A stretch of 64,000 nucleotides of DNA from contig KE159692.1 of the NCBI GenBank assembly GCA_000403415.2, forward strand, positions 319,024 through 383,023. The letters run 5' to 3'. Position numbers and translations under genes: made by a program. This document shows, piece after piece, positions 49,965-60,288 of this stretch. Numbering within the stretch: position 1 is the first letter of the stretch; the number at the start of each line of letters is the position of its first letter. The stretch is from Firmicutes bacterium M10-2 (GTDB lineage Bacteria > Bacillota_I > Bacilli_A > Erysipelotrichales > Erysipelotrichaceae). The notes under the pieces were generated by a model. That model was given only the letters and a program-made list of their open reading frames with translations. It made no database searches and was not told the origin of the DNA.

Positions 49965-49994
49965 GATTCAAATAACATCCTTTTTTAGAACAAA

Positions 49995-50015
49995 AGCCGG
50001 ATCATTCCTCCGGCT
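49995..50015 (-). terminator. Intrinsic terminator after the LacI-family gene
   Basis: Stem AGCCGGA/TCCGGCT followed by TTTGTTCT on the minus strand; overlaps the gene end. Confidence 0.7.
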
Positions 50016-51018
50016 GTGTAGTTTGTCGCTGAATAAACGTGAATCCGATCTCGATATCTTTATTGTCTTTGACCTCGTCATCATTCACAAGCATTTTTGT
50101 CAAAAGACGCATCGCGATGGCACCCATATCATAATCGGGGAAATTGAATGAAGAAATGGTCGGACGTACCATCCGTAAGTATTTGTCATCCAAAATAGAA
50201 ATCACTTGGGTATCTTGCGGAATCAAATAATTTGCTTCATTGCATGCATTAATAAATGCGATTGCTTGGGAATCGCGGAATGTAATGACCAATTCGCTCG
50301 GTTTATGATTTTGAAAATATTCTCTCAAAAAATCATAAGAGGAGCGATACGTGTCGTCGTATGAAATATACTTTTCGAATTCCATTCCTCTTTGCGCAAA
50401 TGCCCGTTCAACTCCACGACGCAATTGAGACATCATAGAAAGATTCAATTTGTCCTCGACCAAGGAAATATCCGTAACACCGCGCTCGAAATAGCTATTT
50501 ACAAGTTCATAGGCTAACCGTTCAAAATCAACATAGACATTCCCTACATTTCCGACTTTATGATCTTCGATCTTGCTTCCGACTACGACCATTGGAATCT
50601 GGTACAAATGAAGTACTTCCAGTTCTTCTTCCGAAAAATTGTCATTGAAAAGGATGACTCCATCCACTCTCGATTTAATGATCGATTCGATCACATCCTG
50701 CATTTTCGAAATTCCTTTGCTTGTCGTATGAAGCATGATGTTGTAGTTGTAAATTTTGGCAACATCCATTAATCCATTCAAGATTTTCGCATTATATGCG
50801 AATAACTTTTCGGACATGACGATCGAAATGGTCGTTGTTTTCGAAAGCGCAAGGCCCTGAGCGATTGCGTTCGGTTTATATCCTAATTTTTCTATAGCTT
50901 CCTGCACACGAATGCGTGTGTCTTCACGCACGACATTGCTGTCGTTGATAACACGGCTGACTGTAGCTAACGAAACATCCGCTTCTTTCGCTACATCATA
51001 TATGGTAATTCTTTTCAT
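50002..51018 (-). CDS. LacI-family regulator, CcpA-like
   Basis: 338 aa. The N-terminal helix-turn-helix MKRITIYDVAKEADVSLATV, followed by SRVINDSN and LGYKPNAIAQGLAL, is very close to CcpA. The periplasmic-binding-like effector core follows (VDGVILFND, STQVISILDD-type strand, PTISSFNFPDYDMG). CcpA binds cre sites with HPr-Ser-P to control carbon metabolism. Several ligand-contact regions differ from classic CcpA (VMSEKLFAYNAKIL in place of VIPDISS...), so it may be a paralogue. Confidence 0.75.
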   Translation of the reverse strand: MKRITIYDVAKEADVSLATVSRVINDSNVVREDTRIRVQEAIEKLGYKPNAIAQGLALSKTTTISIVMSEKLFAYNAKILNGLMDVAKIYNYNIMLHTTSKGISKMQDVIESIIKSRVDGVILFNDNFSEEELEVLHLYQIPMVVVGSKIEDHKVGNVGNVYVDFERLAYELVNSYFERGVTDISLVEDKLNLSMMSQLRRGVERAFAQRGMEFEKYISYDDTYRSSYDFLREYFQNHKPSELVITFRDSQAIAFINACNEANYLIPQDTQVISILDDKYLRMVRPTISSFNFPDYDMGAIAMRLLTKMLVNDDEVKDNKDIEIGFTFIQRQTTQPEE

Positions 51019-51024
51019 TCCTCT

Positions 51025-51717
51025 TTATTGCTCCTTGCTTTGCAAATCTTCATCTTCGGATTTCATTTCAATTTCTTTTGGCGGCTGCGCCTGAGTTTTC
51101 GGTTTAAAGAATTTGTTCACGCCCGAGAATATGGCTTGATTGAGCTTTTCGGTCGCTCGCTGAATATGATCGACCGCATCCTTCAAGTTTTCGTTTTCTC
51201 TTAACTTTTCGATTTGATCATCCGCGCCATCAAATACTTTTTTGATCGTCGGATTTTGGCACATCGTATTTTTCAGTTCCTTAAACCCTTCGCCAATCAA
51301 GATTCCGGTTCCTTTCAAAAAGTCTCTTCCTGATTCAAGTGTTTGCCGGAATTCAGGACTGTTGCTGACTTCGATTGCTTTATCTCTTGCACTGTTCAGC
51401 ACGGCAATCGTCTGATCTTTCGCATTTTCAATATTGGATTTGATCGCATCGGGGTCGGTATTTTGCTGGATCCAGACTTTCAGATCCGCAAAAATTTTCT
51501 TGATTTCAACTTGTGCTTCATCAATGATCTCGTCGTTTGCCTTGTTGTTGGCTTCTTTTAAGGTAGACAGTTCATTCAACGATTCTTTTTCGGTTTGATC
51601 GATGATTTCATCTACATTCTTTTCCTCCGATTCTTCAGGGACGTTTGGAGTTTCAGTAGATTTCACTTCTTTTGCATCCTCATTGTTCATTGGATTTTCC
51701 TGATTCATTTCTGACAT
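51025..51717 (-). CDS. Acidic helical protein, unknown, possibly envelope-associated
   Basis: 230 aa from the ATG at 51,717. A disordered acidic first 70 residues is followed by long amphipathic helices (IIDEAQVEIKKIFADLKVWI, NIENAKDQTIAVLNSARDKA), one weakly hydrophobic turn (KGTGILIGEGF) and a charged end. It overlaps the DUF948-like gene by 38 nt, and the two probably act together at the membrane. Comparable to YtxH-like stress proteins in pattern, but no match claimed. Confidence 0.55.
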   Translation of the reverse strand: MSEMNQENPMNNEDAKEVKSTETPNVPEESEEKNVDEIIDQTEKESLNELSTLKEANNKANDEIIDEAQVEIKKIFADLKVWIQQNTDPDAIKSNIENAKDQTIAVLNSARDKAIEVSNSPEFRQTLESGRDFLKGTGILIGEGFKELKNTMCQNPTIKKVFDGADDQIEKLRENENLKDAVDHIQRATEKLNQAIFSGVNKFFKPKTQAQPPKEIEMKSEDEDLQSKEQ

Positions 51718-52150
51718 ATACAATTTCCTCCTCTTCATATGGCTGTTCGTTGCGGATCAGCTCTGCATCCGTTTTGATCGTGTCTTTTTCTTTGACAACT
51801 TTAGCACCAAATTCATCTTTTTTCGCAAGGATATCTTCTTTTATTTTCGACATCCACGTTTTTGCCTGGTCCATATCTTTATTCAGGGTTGCCGTCGTTT
51901 TTGAAACCATATTGCGGGCGGCCCCATGGACGTCGTCAACAGTTTTGGAAAGTGATTCCACCGTGCTCAGCGGTCCATCGAGTTTTCTTAATTCACTTTC
52001 TGCGGTCAAAAGAGTCAAAGACACATCTTTTAATGTATCGATTAACGTTTTGATCAATATGATCAAGTAAATTAGAGCAACGACACCAAGCACAGGCAAA
52101 AGATAAGTTGCCACTTGTGCGATTGCTTGGAACAGTGCATCTATGCTCAT
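51680..52150 (-). CDS. DUF948-like membrane protein
   Basis: 156 aa from the ATG at 52,150 (AGAGGTGAT upstream). One N-terminal membrane helix (TYLLPVLGVVALIYLIILI) followed by a long cytosolic coiled coil (TLIDTLKDVSLTLLTAESEL, then VESLSKTVDDVHGAARNM) and an acidic tail. This is the DUF948 layout found near cell-wall genes in Firmicutes. Function unknown. Confidence 0.65.
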   Translation of the reverse strand: MSIDALFQAIAQVATYLLPVLGVVALIYLIILIKTLIDTLKDVSLTLLTAESELRKLDGPLSTVESLSKTVDDVHGAARNMVSKTTATLNKDMDQAKTWMSKIKEDILAKKDEFGAKVVKEKDTIKTDAELIRNEQPYEEEEIVYVRNESGKSNEQ

Positions 52151-52235
52151 AGTTATCACCTCTTGAAGAATTATATCATGTTCTCTTTTAGAAATAGAAA
52201 TGTTTTGAAAGAAATTTTCAGATTTATGAAACCGA

Positions 52236-52267
52236 AAAGAGAAGATATGCTTTTGCACATCTTCTCT
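52236..52267 (-). terminator. Intrinsic terminator after murC
   Basis: Stem AAAGAGAAGAT..GC/GC..ATCTTCTCT with TTTTGC-type loop and T-rich tail; overlaps the murC end. Confidence 0.7.
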
Positions 52268-53573
52268 ACAAGATTTCTTTTAATTTATCTTTCAGCAAAT
52301 AAATATCTTTGCTGGACATGAACACGTAGACAGCAGGACCCATGTCCTTCAATTCCCGAGCACTTTGATCGTCGATTTCAAGCAATTTTGCATTTGGACA
52401 TCGATCGAGAAGATCCTGAATCGTTACTGTGATCGTGTCATCTTCCCGTACTGCGTTTTTCGGAAAATCAAGCAGACAGACTTGATCTGCCGTATTTAAA
52501 CTTTGAGCAAAACGATCCAGAAAGTATTGCAGTCTGGAATAACGATCCGGTTTATACAAAGCGACGATCTTCTTATCTGGATAGCGATTTCTTGCCGCTT
52601 CAATCATAAATGAGATGGCTGTCGGATGATGTGCATAATCATCGATCAGCACACTTCCATTGACTTCTTCACTCACAAAACGTCTTGCGATTCCTTTATA
52701 TTCCAACAATCCTGCAACAATTTCATCTGGATCCATCCCCAGAGTATGGGCAAGCGCAAATACGCCTAAGGAGTTGATTAAAAACGGATATCCGATTCCC
52801 GGAAGTTTGACATGATGAAGCAGTTTATTTTGGAAATACACATCGTATGTGATTCCGTCAGGTCCTTGATGCACGTTTTTTGCCTGATAATCATTTCCCT
52901 CATGCAACCCATATGTTATATGAGGAATCGGATAAGACAATTTTGTCAAATACGGATCATCACCGCAAATAACCGCTTTCTTCTTAATCTGATTTACAAA
53001 CGACTGAAACGCATCAATATAATCGTCCATATCTTTATAGTAATCGATATGATCCAGTTCCATATTTGTAATTATGGCATAATCCGGATGATAAGCGAGA
53101 AAATGGCGCTTGAATTCACAGGATTCCAACACAAAATTTTTTGCATCCTTCGGCATATGTCCATGACCGTCTCCGATCAAAAAACCGGTTTTTTCATAGC
53201 GTCCGAGAACCGATGCGATAATTCCGGTCGTCGTTGACTTTCCGTGTGTTCCGGCCACACAAATCGATGTATAACGCTCCAGCAGATGTCCGAGATAGTC
53301 ATTGTAGTAGTATACTTGAACACTTGGATCGCTCATTGCCGCTTTTACTTCCGGATGATCGCTTCCGAAGGAAAGTCCCACAATAACCGTATCGTTCGGT
53401 TTGATATTTTCCTTATCGAACGGAAGAATCTCGATCCCTCTTTCTTCCAATCCATCTTGAGTAAAGATATACTTTTCGATATCGCTTCCGCGAACTTCTT
53501 TCTGTTCGTCATAAAGGATCTCGGCAAGAGCCGCCATACCGGTCCCTTTGATTCCGACAAAGTGATAAGCCAT
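52266..53573 (-). CDS. murC: UDP-N-acetylmuramate-L-alanine ligase
   Basis: 435 aa. Rossmann start HFVGIKGTGMAALAEIL, ATP loop CVAGTHGKSTTTGI, ITNMELDHIDYY and the C-terminal ligase domain (DDYAHHPTAI). Adds L-Ala to UDP-MurNAc in peptidoglycan synthesis. It shares its start base with the previous stop. Confidence 0.96.
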   Translation of the reverse strand: MAYHFVGIKGTGMAALAEILYDEQKEVRGSDIEKYIFTQDGLEERGIEILPFDKENIKPNDTVIVGLSFGSDHPEVKAAMSDPSVQVYYYNDYLGHLLERYTSICVAGTHGKSTTTGIIASVLGRYEKTGFLIGDGHGHMPKDAKNFVLESCEFKRHFLAYHPDYAIITNMELDHIDYYKDMDDYIDAFQSFVNQIKKKAVICGDDPYLTKLSYPIPHITYGLHEGNDYQAKNVHQGPDGITYDVYFQNKLLHHVKLPGIGYPFLINSLGVFALAHTLGMDPDEIVAGLLEYKGIARRFVSEEVNGSVLIDDYAHHPTAISFMIEAARNRYPDKKIVALYKPDRYSRLQYFLDRFAQSLNTADQVCLLDFPKNAVREDDTITVTIQDLLDRCPNAKLLEIDDQSARELKDMGPAVYVFMSSKDIYLLKDKLKEIL

Positions 53574-54178
53574 TATTCTTTATCCTCTTTTTGATCGAGC
53601 ATATCTTTCAGATCCAACTTCGGTTTTGCGGATTCTTTAACTTCCTGATAGGTCGGGATCGATTCGACCGGACCTTGTTCGGGAAGATTATTTCCGTACA
53701 TTGGCGAAATAATCTCGATCATATCGGTATTCGTTTCAGGTTTTGGAAGCTGAACCGCATCATGCACCTTATCGAACTGTTTTTGAGAGTCTTCCATATT
53801 TCCGAAAATCGGAGAAATAACCGCTTGATATTCTATATCTTCGGCTTTTTTTCTTGCACGGTTTAACTTGGAACGATCGAAATGATAATTCTCATTTTTT
53901 CTTTTCGGTCTTGCCGAGATCGTATCTACATCGAGTCCCTCGAAAATGCTTTCATCTTCCGAAGCGGTCGGAGCTTGCGGCTGTTCGTAAACCGGATGCT
54001 CGACTGGCGCTACAAAAATCGGCTGAGGCTGGCTTTCCGGTTGCGGCTGCACTTGCGCCACGCTTTGAACTTCCGCCTCTTCTACGACTTCTTCTTCATT
54101 TCCTTTTTCATCTTCGATATCATCGATTTCTTCTTCGACATCTTCTTTAAATATCGCATGCATTAGATCTTTTAACAT
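53573..54178 (-). CDS. Acidic disordered protein with repeated ISP-(I/M)-(F/Y)-GN motifs
   Basis: 201 aa. Helical start MLKDLMHAIFKEDVEEEID, then a long E/Q/P-rich disordered region, a basic segment (RPKRKNENYHFDRSKLNRAR) and two short motifs, VISPIFGN (about 120-127) and IISPMYGN (about 156-163). Ends in a helix LDLKDMLDQKEDKE. Short conserved motifs in disorder suggest binding to a repeated partner. It lies between ytpP and murC, overlapping both, so a division or envelope role is possible. Not recognised. Confidence 0.6.
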   Translation of the reverse strand: MLKDLMHAIFKEDVEEEIDDIEDEKGNEEEVVEEAEVQSVAQVQPQPESQPQPIFVAPVEHPVYEQPQAPTASEDESIFEGLDVDTISARPKRKNENYHFDRSKLNRARKKAEDIEYQAVISPIFGNMEDSQKQFDKVHDAVQLPKPETNTDMIEIISPMYGNNLPEQGPVESIPTYQEVKESAKPKLDLKDMLDQKEDKE

Positions 54179-54516
54179 GATGCGTTTCCTCCTTGTTCAA
54201 TGGTTTGATCAAAATATTGTTCGATTTCGGTTTTAGTCTTTCTTAAAGAAGAAATGAAGGAACTGATTTGTTTTCCGTTCTCATAGGCAACAAAGCTCGG
54301 AATTCCCATAATTCCTAATTCAATCGCAAGATCCAGACACTCGTCACGATCAAATTCATAAAAATCCATTTGATCGTCATACTTTTTTTCCAGTTCCGGC
54401 AGAAACGGCTTGATATACAAACAATCGCCGCACCACGGTGCTGTAAACAGAAACATATGGATGCCGGGTCGTGTGATCACTTGTTCCATTTCTTCTTTAT
54501 TGTGTAATTTTTTCAT
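54172..54516 (-). CDS. ytpP: Thioredoxin-like protein YtpP
   Basis: 114 aa. Active site APWCGDCLYIKPFLPEL with CxxC, a cis-proline loop MGIPSFVAYENG. Matches YtpP-type thioredoxins that sit next to trmB or pepV in Firmicutes. The starts and ends overlap both neighbours by 4-7 nt. Confidence 0.88.
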   Translation of the reverse strand: MKKLHNKEEMEQVITRPGIHMFLFTAPWCGDCLYIKPFLPELEKKYDDQMDFYEFDRDECLDLAIELGIMGIPSFVAYENGKQISSFISSLRKTKTEIEQYFDQTIEQGGNASC

Positions 54517-55154
54517 AGTGACTCCTTAAGAAAAACCGCACGATAGATCGGTTTCCCTTGTTCGATAAACTTTTCTTCATATTCGGTGATCGCGTCTTCA
54601 TCATGGACTTCGCGTCGAAAATCGACACTGAGCTCTTCAAGTTTAAACCCTTCTTTCAAAAACTGAGGCACTGAAAACTCAAAAAGCGAAGCGTTATCCG
54701 TTTTCATGATGATCGATCCACGATCATTCAACACTTGTATATACTGTTTTAAGAACGATGAGGCAGAAAGACGTCTTTTCGCATATCGCTTTTTCGGCCA
54801 TGGATCAGAAAAATTTAAATGAATCACATCGATTTCTTTGTCTGCAAACCATTCGTTCAAATGCTCGGCATCTCCTTCGATCAAACGAAGTTTCTTTTCC
54901 CGCTGATCATCATCCATTTTCTTTGCGGCAATCCCGGCAGCACTTTCGTTTTTTTCGATTGCAACAAATCCCATGTCCGGATTCATCGCTGCCATATCGA
55001 GCGAATACTTGCCTTTTCCGCATCCCAGCTCAACGTGAAGCTCTTGTGTGTCTAAAAGTTCTTTCCATTTGCCGCGGTTGCTTGACGGGTCTTTGACAAG
55101 CACCTTACTGTTCGGAAGGTACTCGACCGCCCATCTGACTTTTCTCATCCGCAT
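54513..55154 (-). CDS. trmB: tRNA (guanine-46-N7)-methyltransferase
   Basis: 213 aa from the ATG at 55,154. SAM motif HVELGCGKGKYSLDMA; catalytic region NFSDPWPKKRYAKRRLS with the conserved D and PWPK; C-terminal YEEKF. Makes m7G46. Five bases after the pepV stop. Confidence 0.95.
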   Translation of the reverse strand: MRMRKVRWAVEYLPNSKVLVKDPSSNRGKWKELLDTQELHVELGCGKGKYSLDMAAMNPDMGFVAIEKNESAAGIAAKKMDDDQREKKLRLIEGDAEHLNEWFADKEIDVIHLNFSDPWPKKRYAKRRLSASSFLKQYIQVLNDRGSIIMKTDNASLFEFSVPQFLKEGFKLEELSVDFRREVHDEDAITEYEEKFIEQGKPIYRAVFLKESL

Positions 55155-55158
55155 CTTT

Positions 55159-56547
55159 TTACCCTGCCAGTGCGACGATCGCATCCGCATAGATTGCGAT
55201 TGCCTGCATCAGATCATCGACTTTGACCCCTTCATCCCGTTGGTGAGGTCCACCGACAAATTGTTCGGTCGTCTTGATCGGATTTGGCAGCTCGGGTCCG
55301 AACGACACGAAATTATCAAACATTCTCGCGTAAGTGCCTCCTCCGATCGTCTTGGCACAAGAGAAGGTGTCGTTGGTGTACTTGCGATATACATTCATCA
55401 ATTCCGTGACTAAAGGCGAATTCGGGTCGACAAACAACGGATCGGAATCCGAATCCAATGTTGCTGTGATATCCGATTGAACTTCTTTGCATGCTTGATC
55501 AAATCCTTCCATGATTTTCTTTGCGTTCGTATCGTTCGGATAACGAATATCGATCAACACATCGCTTTGATCATGAGAAATGCGCACAATTCCCGTATTC
55601 ATTGTTAAAAAGCCCATATAAGCACCATCTTTTTCAATGTGTTCCGGCTTCCCCATCCAATCTTTGAGCAAAGAATACAAATCACTCGCTAGCTGATCTT
55701 TATACGCACAGCCAACAAAATTCAAAAGATGCAGTGCTGCATTGACGCCTAAATAAGGCATGGCCGCATGAGCAAATACACCATCTATATGTAGACAGAT
55801 TCCTTCTTCGGTTGTTGTGATCGATCCTTTTAGAGCATTGGTTTTCAAATAAAACTCGAACTGCTCTTTTTGTGACTCGCTGATTTCTTCTACGTAGCAG
55901 TCTGCCTTTCCGATTACGATATTCGGTCTTGTTCCTGCATCTAATTTTTTGATAACTGTGTGATCATTGGAATGCAGAGAGACGTGCGCTCCGCCTTTTT
56001 CACCGTAAATGACCGGAAAATCAGCGTCCGGGACAAAACCCATTTGCGGCACTTCCGCATGCTGTTTGTAGTATTTCATGCAATCCATTCCCGATTCTTC
56101 ATCACATCCGACGATGAGCATGATCCTTTTTTTCAGCGGAATGTTTTGCTGTTTGAGTAATTTTAACGCATAATAAGCGGCTAAAGCAGGGCCTTTGTCA
56201 TCCAGAACCCCGCGGCCAAATGCGTATCCGTCCGCTATTGTAACTTTCAGCGGTTCCTTAGTCCAATCATCTCCGATTGGTACAATATCCAAATGGCCTA
56301 AGATTCCCAATGTTTCTTCTTGATTGCCATATGAAATGACTCCGGCATAGCCGTCGATATCTTCTGTTTTAAATCCGTCACGTTTTGCGATTTTGAGCAT
56401 TTCATCCAACGCTTTGCGTGGACCATCACCAAACGGCGCATTTTCTTTTTTCGTTGAAAGATCTCTTGTTGATTCGATTTGAACCAATGCATCAAGATCT
56501 TTAAAATAATTTTTTTCGTTTTCTTTCGCTAATTTTAAAAAGTCCAT
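55159..56547 (-). CDS. pepV: Dipeptidase PepV (M20)
   Basis: 462 aa. Metal ligands GILGHLDIVPIGDDW, GVLDDKGPALAAYYAL, VGCDEESGMDCMKYY, PDADFPVIYGEKG, and a C-terminal His. The central lid domain includes YLGVNAALHLL. Cleaves dipeptides in the cytosol. First gene of the pepV-trmB-ytpP-unknown-murC run. Confidence 0.94.
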   Translation of the reverse strand: MDFLKLAKENEKNYFKDLDALVQIESTRDLSTKKENAPFGDGPRKALDEMLKIAKRDGFKTEDIDGYAGVISYGNQEETLGILGHLDIVPIGDDWTKEPLKVTIADGYAFGRGVLDDKGPALAAYYALKLLKQQNIPLKKRIMLIVGCDEESGMDCMKYYKQHAEVPQMGFVPDADFPVIYGEKGGAHVSLHSNDHTVIKKLDAGTRPNIVIGKADCYVEEISESQKEQFEFYLKTNALKGSITTTEEGICLHIDGVFAHAAMPYLGVNAALHLLNFVGCAYKDQLASDLYSLLKDWMGKPEHIEKDGAYMGFLTMNTGIVRISHDQSDVLIDIRYPNDTNAKKIMEGFDQACKEVQSDITATLDSDSDPLFVDPNSPLVTELMNVYRKYTNDTFSCAKTIGGGTYARMFDNFVSFGPELPNPIKTTEQFVGGPHQRDEGVKVDDLMQAIAIYADAIVALAG

Positions 56548-56589
56548 GGTTTCACCTCTTATCTATTCTATCATACTTTACAAGAACGC

Positions 56590-56612
56590 AAAAAGGCGTT
56601 TTCACGCCTTCT
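56590..56612 (-). terminator. Intrinsic terminator after pnp
   Basis: Stem AAGGCG/CGCCTT, loop TTTTCA, then TTTTTGCG on the minus strand. Confidence 0.75.
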
Positions 56613-56618
56613 GCTTTT

Positions 56619-58775
56619 TTATTCTGCTGTTTCTTTTGCAGGCTTCTTTTCTTCTTGTTTTTTAGGACGTGGCAAAAGCGCTTTAGCCGACACGTTGATG
56701 CGTCCCTTATTGTCGATTTCGACAACTTTTACATCAATGATATCTCCGATTTTCAAAACATCTTCCACTTTTTCCACGCGGTTGTGAGAGATTTTGGATA
56801 CGTGCAATAAACCATCGGTATGACCAAACAAGTTGACGAATGCGCCGAATTTTTCCAAACGGACTACTTTGGCAGCATATACATCACCAACTTTTGCTTC
56901 GCGAACGATTTCCGCAATCATCTCTTTTGCATGATCGATTGCTTCCTGATCCGTATGATAAATTACAACTTTTCCGTCGTCATCAATATCAATCTTAACA
57001 TTATTGCTTTCGGCAATGATCTGATTGATCATCTTACCTCCCGGACCGATCACTGTGGAGATCTTATCCGGATCGATCTTCATCATAGCAATCTTCGGTG
57101 CGTATGGAGATAAGTGATCACGAGGCGCCTCAATTGCCTGTTTCATGTTTTCTAAAATTTCAAGACGAGCCTTATGAGCTTGAGCCAATGCTTCTTCGAA
57201 AATTTCTTTCGTGATTCCGCTGACTTTGATATCCATTTGGAGCGCCGTAATTCCTTGAGCGGTTCCGGCCACTTTGAAATCCATATCTCCGAAATGATCT
57301 TCCATTCCTTGAATATCGGTCAATACAGTGTATTTCCCTGTTTCTTCATTCATAATCAGGCCCATGGCGATTCCGGCTACCGGCGCTTTGATCGGTACTC
57401 CGGCTGCCATCAAGGACATTGTTCCGGCGCAAATACTTGCCTGCGAACTTGACCCGTTGCTTTCAAGAACATCCGCCACAGTACGAATTGTATACGGAAA
57501 CTCATCGGCGCTTGGCAATACTTGAAGCAATGCTCTTTCTCCTAAGGCGCCATGTCCGATTTCACGGCGTCCGGGAGAGCCCATACGACCTGTTTCCCCG
57601 ACACTGTATGGAGGAAAGTTGTAATGATGCATGAAACGTTTTGCTTCCACTTCGGTCAAATCGTCGATAATCTGGTTTTCATTCAGAGCACCAAGTGTTG
57701 TAGTAGAAAGCACCTGGGTTTCTCCGCGGGTAAACATGGCGCTGCCATGTACTCTCGGCAAAAGATCGACTTGCGAATCAAGAGGACGAATCTCATCGAT
57801 ATGACGACCATCCGGACGGATTTTGTCTTCGATGATCAAGCGACGCACTTCGTCCGCTTCGATGTTGTGACAAATTTGTCCGACTTGTTTCAAAATCAGA
57901 TTTTTTTCTTTTTCGCTTTCGTATTCGCGGGCTTCGAACATCGCAACAGCTTGTGCTGTTAGTTCATCGATTTTTCCGTAACGTTCAAGTTTTTCCTTGA
58001 TCGATACCGCTTCGCGAATCGGCTGTTCGAACTTTTCGCGTACTTCTTTTTCTACATTTTCATCAATATGATATAATTCGATCTCGCGTTTCGGTTTTCC
58101 GACAGCAGCAATGATCGTTTCTTGAAATTCGCAAAGCTCCTTGACTTTTTCATGTCCGAACATCAAAGCGGCCAACATATCTTCTTCGCTGACTTCTTTT
58201 GCTCCTGCTTCCACCATATTCAATGCTTTTGCAGTTCCTGCAACGGTCAGATCAATATCACTTTTTTCTGCTTCTTCCGCGCTTGGATTGACAATGAATT
58301 TTCCATCGACGCGGCCGACTTTAACTCCTGCGATTGGCCCATTAAACGGAATATCCGAAATACAAAGTGCCAGCGAAGCACCTAGCATTGCGGACATTTC
58401 TGCCGGCGCATCCTGATCGACACTCAACACTGTGTTTACAACTTGAACTTCGTTGCGGAATCCTTCCGCAAATAAAGGACGAATCGGACGGTCGATCATA
58501 CGAGCGCTCAATGTGGCATGCTCGCTTGGTCGGCCTTCCCTACGTAAAAATCCTCCGGGAATTTTTCCTACGGAATATAATTTTTCTTCAAAGCTTACTG
58601 TTAACGGAAAGAAATCAATTCCCTCTTTCGGCGTATTGCTTGCACAAGCTGTCGATAACGTTACGGTGTCCCCATAACGGATCAATACGGCGCCATCGGC
58701 TTGTTTCGCGATTTCTCCTGTTTCAACGGTGATCCCCCGACCACCAAACTCATAATGAAACTCTTGTTTCGCCAT
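56619..58775 (-). CDS. pnp: Polyribonucleotide nucleotidyltransferase
   Basis: 718 aa. Two RNase PH domains separated by a helical domain (second core: [22 protein letters not shown]), then KH ([18 protein letters not shown]) and S1 ([20 protein letters not shown]) domains. Degrades RNA 3'-5' with phosphate. Located after rpsO, the conserved order. Confidence 0.98.
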   Translation of the reverse strand: MAKQEFHYEFGGRGITVETGEIAKQADGAVLIRYGDTVTLSTACASNTPKEGIDFFPLTVSFEEKLYSVGKIPGGFLRREGRPSEHATLSARMIDRPIRPLFAEGFRNEVQVVNTVLSVDQDAPAEMSAMLGASLALCISDIPFNGPIAGVKVGRVDGKFIVNPSAEEAEKSDIDLTVAGTAKALNMVEAGAKEVSEEDMLAALMFGHEKVKELCEFQETIIAAVGKPKREIELYHIDENVEKEVREKFEQPIREAVSIKEKLERYGKIDELTAQAVAMFEAREYESEKEKNLILKQVGQICHNIEADEVRRLIIEDKIRPDGRHIDEIRPLDSQVDLLPRVHGSAMFTRGETQVLSTTTLGALNENQIIDDLTEVEAKRFMHHYNFPPYSVGETGRMGSPGRREIGHGALGERALLQVLPSADEFPYTIRTVADVLESNGSSSQASICAGTMSLMAAGVPIKAPVAGIAMGLIMNEETGKYTVLTDIQGMEDHFGDMDFKVAGTAQGITALQMDIKVSGITKEIFEEALAQAHKARLEILENMKQAIEAPRDHLSPYAPKIAMMKIDPDKISTVIGPGGKMINQIIAESNNVKIDIDDDGKVVIYHTDQEAIDHAKEMIAEIVREAKVGDVYAAKVVRLEKFGAFVNLFGHTDGLLHVSKISHNRVEKVEDVLKIGDIIDVKVVEIDNKGRINVSAKALLPRPKKQEEKKPAKETAE

Positions 58776-58822
58776 TTTTTCACCTCATTTATACAAATAG
58801 CATCTTAACATAGATATTATCA

Positions 58823-58853
58823 AAAAAAAAGTAATCGATTTTCGATTACTTTC
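58823..58853 (-). terminator. Intrinsic terminator after rpsO
   Basis: Stem AAGTAATCGA/TCGATTACTT, then nine T on the minus strand. Confidence 0.85.
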
Positions 58854-59112
58854 TGAGTCCTAAACGTGCGATCAAAGTCTTGTAACGTTCGAGATCTTCT
58901 CTTTTCAAATAAGCAAGAAGACTTTTACGACGTCCAACTTTTTTCATCAATCCACGCATTGAATGATAATCATGTTTATGTTCTTTGAAGTGCTCTGTCA
59001 AACGGTTGATTTCTTCTGTCAATACCGCAACTTGAACTTCAGGAGATCCTGTATCTCCTTCATGACGAGCATATTCTTGCATGATTGCTTGTTTTTCAGC
59101 TTTTAATAACAT
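58846..59112 (-). CDS. rpsO: Ribosomal protein S15
   Basis: 88 aa after the ATG at 59,112 (ACAGGAGG upstream), the family length. [21 protein letters not shown], followed by [20 protein letters not shown], is the S15 signature. Binds 16S rRNA early in 30S assembly. Confidence 0.98.
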   Translation of the reverse strand: MLLKAEKQAIMQEYARHEGDTGSPEVQVAVLTEEINRLTEHFKEHKHDYHSMRGLMKKVGRRKSLLAYLKREDLERYKTLIARLGLRK

Positions 59113-59195
59113 TTCGTTTCCTCCTGTGAAAAATACCTTCTGCACCGTGTAAAAGGTCGGAGTGTCCAAATACACAGTCCAAAATCTTTTTTATC

Positions 59196-60284
59196 TTACT
59201 CGAATACTTCAAGAAAATCAACTAATATCGAATTTAATTTTTCCATTCCCGTTTCTGTGCATCGCAAATGACGATCGACAATTTGCAAATCGTTTTTATA
59301 TTGACCAATGACTTCTTTTCCCTTTTCAAGTAGATCTATCCGGTATTTTCGTTTCATTTCTTCAAGATCGACCCCAAACGATGTCCGCAGACCCATCATG
59401 ATCATTTCGAAAGGAGCATCGATTTCTTCATAAACGGGTTGAGGGCCGTATTCAATGTACTGATGAATATTTTTTGTATTGGTGTACCGTTTGCCGTTTT
59501 CTCTTCCGCTTGCTCCGCAGCCAATTCCTGTAAATTCCTGATCGTTCCAATAAACCAGGTTATGTTTTGAATACTTTTTGTTTCTTGCGAAACTACTGAT
59601 TTCATAATGCTCATAGCCGTGGCTTTTCATGATTTTTACGATCTGTTCATATTCATCCGCTTCCAGATCTTCATCGACAGGATGTATATTTTGTTTTCCG
59701 AAAATCGAATTTTCTTCCAGAATAAGCGAATAGATTGAAAGATGATCGATATCGAGTCGAAAGAACTGTTCAAGATCTCTTTGAACGTCTTTAAGTCCTT
59801 GATTCGGCAACGCAAACATAAGATCAATCGAAATGTTATTTATCCCTTGATCTTTCATGGTTTGGATCAAGTTTTCAATCCGGCTTGGATCATGATGGCG
59901 TCCAAGTGTTTCGAGCAAGTTTGGATCAAAGGACTGCACTCCTAAAGAAATGCGGTTTACTCCATGTTCTCGATATGCTTTTAACTTTTCCTTTGAAAGC
60001 GATTCAGGATTGCATTCAATCGTAAATTCGTATTGTTTGCTCAAATAAGGAATAAGATCGATCATGAGCGAATCAAATTGCTCAATCGATAAAACCGAAG
60101 GTGTTCCGCCACCTATATAAAGAGTATCGATTTGATCGATATTTTTCAATTTTGTTCGGATCTCTTTTTTGATCTGAACCAGCCATTGTTCGATCCATTT
60201 TTCATTTTTGATTGTTCTGGCAAAATCACAATACGGGCAAATGCTTGAACAAAACGGTACGTGTATATATACAGATCTGGTCAT
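59196..60284 (-). CDS. hemW: HemW, radical-SAM heme chaperone-like
   Basis: 362 aa from the ATG at 60,284, which overlaps lepA by 4 nt or so. Radical SAM motif VPFCSSICPYCDF (CxxxCxxC), then GGGTPSVLS and SLGVQSFDPNLLETLGR. Long mis-annotated as coproporphyrinogen oxidase. Last gene of fmt-lepA-hemW. Confidence 0.92.
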   Translation of the reverse strand: MTRSVYIHVPFCSSICPYCDFARTIKNEKWIEQWLVQIKKEIRTKLKNIDQIDTLYIGGGTPSVLSIEQFDSLMIDLIPYLSKQYEFTIECNPESLSKEKLKAYREHGVNRISLGVQSFDPNLLETLGRHHDPSRIENLIQTMKDQGINNISIDLMFALPNQGLKDVQRDLEQFFRLDIDHLSIYSLILEENSIFGKQNIHPVDEDLEADEYEQIVKIMKSHGYEHYEISSFARNKKYSKHNLVYWNDQEFTGIGCGASGRENGKRYTNTKNIHQYIEYGPQPVYEEIDAPFEMIMMGLRTSFGVDLEEMKRKYRIDLLEKGKEVIGQYKNDLQIVDRHLRCTETGMEKLNSILVDFLEVFE

Positions 60285-60288
60285 TGCA

